DNA of 64,000 nt from NCBI GenBank assembly GCA_009731375.1, contig BJOX01000036.1:1078088-1142087 (forward strand). The letters run 5' to 3'. The notes beneath the pieces were generated by a model, which was given only the letters and a program-made list of their open reading frames with translations, ran no database searches and was not told where the DNA came from. The translations under genes and the position numbers were made by a program. Position 1 is the stretch's first letter, and every line of letters starts with the position of its first letter. Origin of the DNA: Paulinella micropora (lineage: Eukaryota; Cercozoa; Imbricatea; Euglyphida). This document shows positions 1 to 64,000 of this stretch, one piece after another.

Positions 1-325
1 GCCTCTAAATCAGTAGCTACTGCCGTTTCGCCCATCCGCTGCCTCACTATTGCCTCTAAATCACTAGCTACTGCCTTGTCGCCCCATATGCCTCCTCTCT
101 CTTGCCTCTTGCATGCTAGCTGCTGCCGCGTTCGCCCAGCTGTAGCTTAAAAATTGCTCTAATGCACTAGCTACTGCTGTTTTTGCCCATCTACTGCCTC
201 ACTACTGCCTCTTATACCCTAGCTACTTTTTTGCCCCATCCACTGCCTCACTGCTGCCTTTTATACACTACCTGCTGCCCTTTTCCCCACATCTACTGCC
301 TCACTACTGCTTGCTGGCCCCCCCC
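1..325. repeat. degenerate minisatellite, about 55-60 bp unit
   Basis: Recurring phrases CTAGCTACTGC, GCCCATC and ACTGCCTCACTACTGCC define irregular units. No gene seen. Followed by C-run and a gap. Confidence 0.7.
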
Positions 326-1304
326 NNNNNNNNNNNNNNNNNNNNNNNNNNNNNNNNNNNNNNNNNNNNNNNNNNNNNNNNNNNNNNNNNNNNNNNNNNN
401 NNNNNNNNNNNNNNNNNNNNNNNNNNNNNNNNNNNNNNNNNNNNNNNNNNNNNNNNNNNNNNNNNNNNNNNNNNNNNNNNNNNNNNNNNNNNNNNNNNNN
501 NNNNNNNNNNNNNNNNNNNNNNNNNNNNNNNNNNNNNNNNNNNNNNNNNNNNNNNNNNNNNNNNNNNNNNNNNNNNNNNNNNNNNNNNNNNNNNNNNNNN
601 NNNNNNNNNNNNNNNNNNNNNNNNNNNNNNNNNNNNNNNNNNNNNNNNNNNNNNNNNNNNNNNNNNNNNNNNNNNNNNNNNNNNNNNNNNNNNNNNNNNN
701 NNNNNNNNNNNNNNNNNNNNNNNNNNNNNNNNNNNNNNNNNNNNNNNNNNNNNNNNNNNNNNNNNNNNNNNNNNNNNNNNNNNNNNNNNNNNNNNNNNNN
801 NNNNNNNNNNNNNNNNNNNNNNNNNNNNNNNNNNNNNNNNNNNNNNNNNNNNNNNNNNNNNNNNNNNNNNNNNNNNNNNNNNNNNNNNNNNNNNNNNNNN
901 NNNNNNNNNNNNNNNNNNNNNNNNNNNNNNNNNNNNNNNNNNNNNNNNNNNNNNNNNNNNNNNNNNNNNNNNNNNNNNNNNNNNNNNNNNNNNNNNNNNN
1001 NNNNNNNNNNNNNNNNNNNNNNNNNNNNNNNNNNNNNNNNNNNNNNNNNNNNNNNNNNNNNNNNNNNNNNNNNNNNNNNNNNNNNNNNNNNNNNNNNNNN
1101 NNNNNNNNNNNNNNNNNNNNNNNNNNNNNNNNNNNNNNNNNNNNNNNNNNNNNNNNNNNNNNNNNNNNNNNNNNNNNNNNNNNNNNNNNNNNNNNNNNNN
1201 NNNNNNNNNNNNNNNNNNNNNNNNNNNNNNNNNNNNNNNNNNNNNNNNNNNNNNNNNNNNNNNNNNNNNNNNNNNNNNNNNNNNNNNNNNNNNNNNNNNN
1301 NNNN
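326..1304. other. assembly gap
   Basis: 979 N flanked on both sides by C-runs. Confidence 1.
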
Positions 1305-1330
1305 CCCCCCCCCCCCCCCATCCCCCGTAG

Positions 1331-63571
<62,241 letters not shown>

Positions 63572-63606
63572 GTAGTCACCCAGCCATCTCTCTCGTCTAT
63601 CCATCC

Positions 63607-63649
<43 letters not shown>

Positions 63650-63674
63650 GATCTATCTATCGATCGATCGATCG

Positions 63675-63723
<49 letters not shown>

Positions 63724-63732
63724 ACTATCTAG

Positions 63733-64000
63733 CATCAGTTGATCTCATCACTTACTCCACGGAGTGCACCAAGGCCACTTGAGGTATCACTGACCCTCCC
63801 TTGGGCTTGGTTTTTTGAAATGGGTGCCATCTGTCGACAGACAGAGAATTAGGGGATGGTGTGGGTGTGCTGGGCCCGTGGTGGGGTGCCTTATGTGTGC
63901 CTAGCCATACGCCTATAAGTCACATGCCGAAATAGCGACGGGAAGCACAATCCTGTTCCCTCAGGGTGCCCTTTCTCGCTTGTTGAGCCCGGAATAAAAC
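63733..64000 (+). mobile_element. family B copy B10, cut by window end
   Basis: Full 5' end as in B7. Confidence 0.82.

Overview
The window is nuclear DNA from an intron-rich eukaryote, most likely a protist. Evidence: dozens of GT-AG introns, retroposons with non-LTR features, a tRNA-derived SINE, long Ser/Gln/Asp runs in coding DNA, and arrays of di- to pentanucleotide repeats that fill nearly all non-coding sequence. The lineage cannot be fixed from sequence alone. The composition and the protein domains would suit an alveolate or stramenopile-like protist, but that is inference.

Almost every non-repetitive island on the + strand reads as an exon, and consecutive exons join in a consistent reading phase from about 1.3 kb to 63.6 kb. 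I interpret the window as the interior of one giant gene: about 76 exons, roughly 13 kb of coding sequence (about 4,300 codons), with both ends outside the window. Recognisable parts of the protein are a ZZ-type zinc finger split over two exons (33590-33746 and 35331-35440), a two-part repeat with a G-x-Y ... W-V-L-S-D / F-W-V-L-G-G pattern (36780-38774), a Tudor/chromo-barrel-like GD..V..W ... [12 protein letters not shown] domain (42291-42877) with the start of another at 63432, Cys-pair clusters at 48056-48474, and many Leu-rich helical segments. This suggests a very large scaffold or ubiquitin-pathway-type protein, but no enzyme domain is visible and I assign no gene name.

The introns are built from (ATCT)n, (CATA)n/(TATG)n, (TTATG)n, (TTA)n, (GGAA)n and similar arrays that often run directly up to the splice sites. 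Two groups of retroelements sit in these arrays, each loyal to one array type. Families A (R2/R4-like with a restriction-like endonuclease), B (about 0.6 kb, non-coding, 11 copies) and F end in (ATCT)n. Families C, D (tRNA-SINE), E and G end in (TTA)n.

The most unusual feature is a repeated architecture I call exon-edge echoes: at more than 20 exons, only one edge of the exon together with its splice site is tandemly repeated in the neighbouring intron, each copy separated by microsatellite. Acceptor-side echoes lie upstream of the exon and donor-side echoes downstream. Layout: 0-9 kb degenerate repeats and (ATCT)n with A, B and F copies; 9.4-15 kb exons; 15-18.5 kb (TTA)n retroposon cluster; 18.5-33 kb dense exons with pentamer and TATG arrays; 33-36 kb ZZ exons around an intron with A and F insertions; 36-39 kb the largest exon; 40-47.6 kb ATCT/CATC arrays with B and F copies; 47.6-53.9 kb exons; 53.9-57.4 kb inverted (TTA)n retroposon cluster; 57.5-63.6 kb dense exons and the longest A copy. 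Runs of N occur at 326-1304, 2924-2960, 4273-4282, 5607-5953, 6792-6801, 8016-8025, 16640-17106, 17959-17968, 28165-28174, 34160-34443, 39260-39814, 41216-41228, 44690-45514, 54530-54939, 55765-55968, 56146-56155 and 56385-56657.
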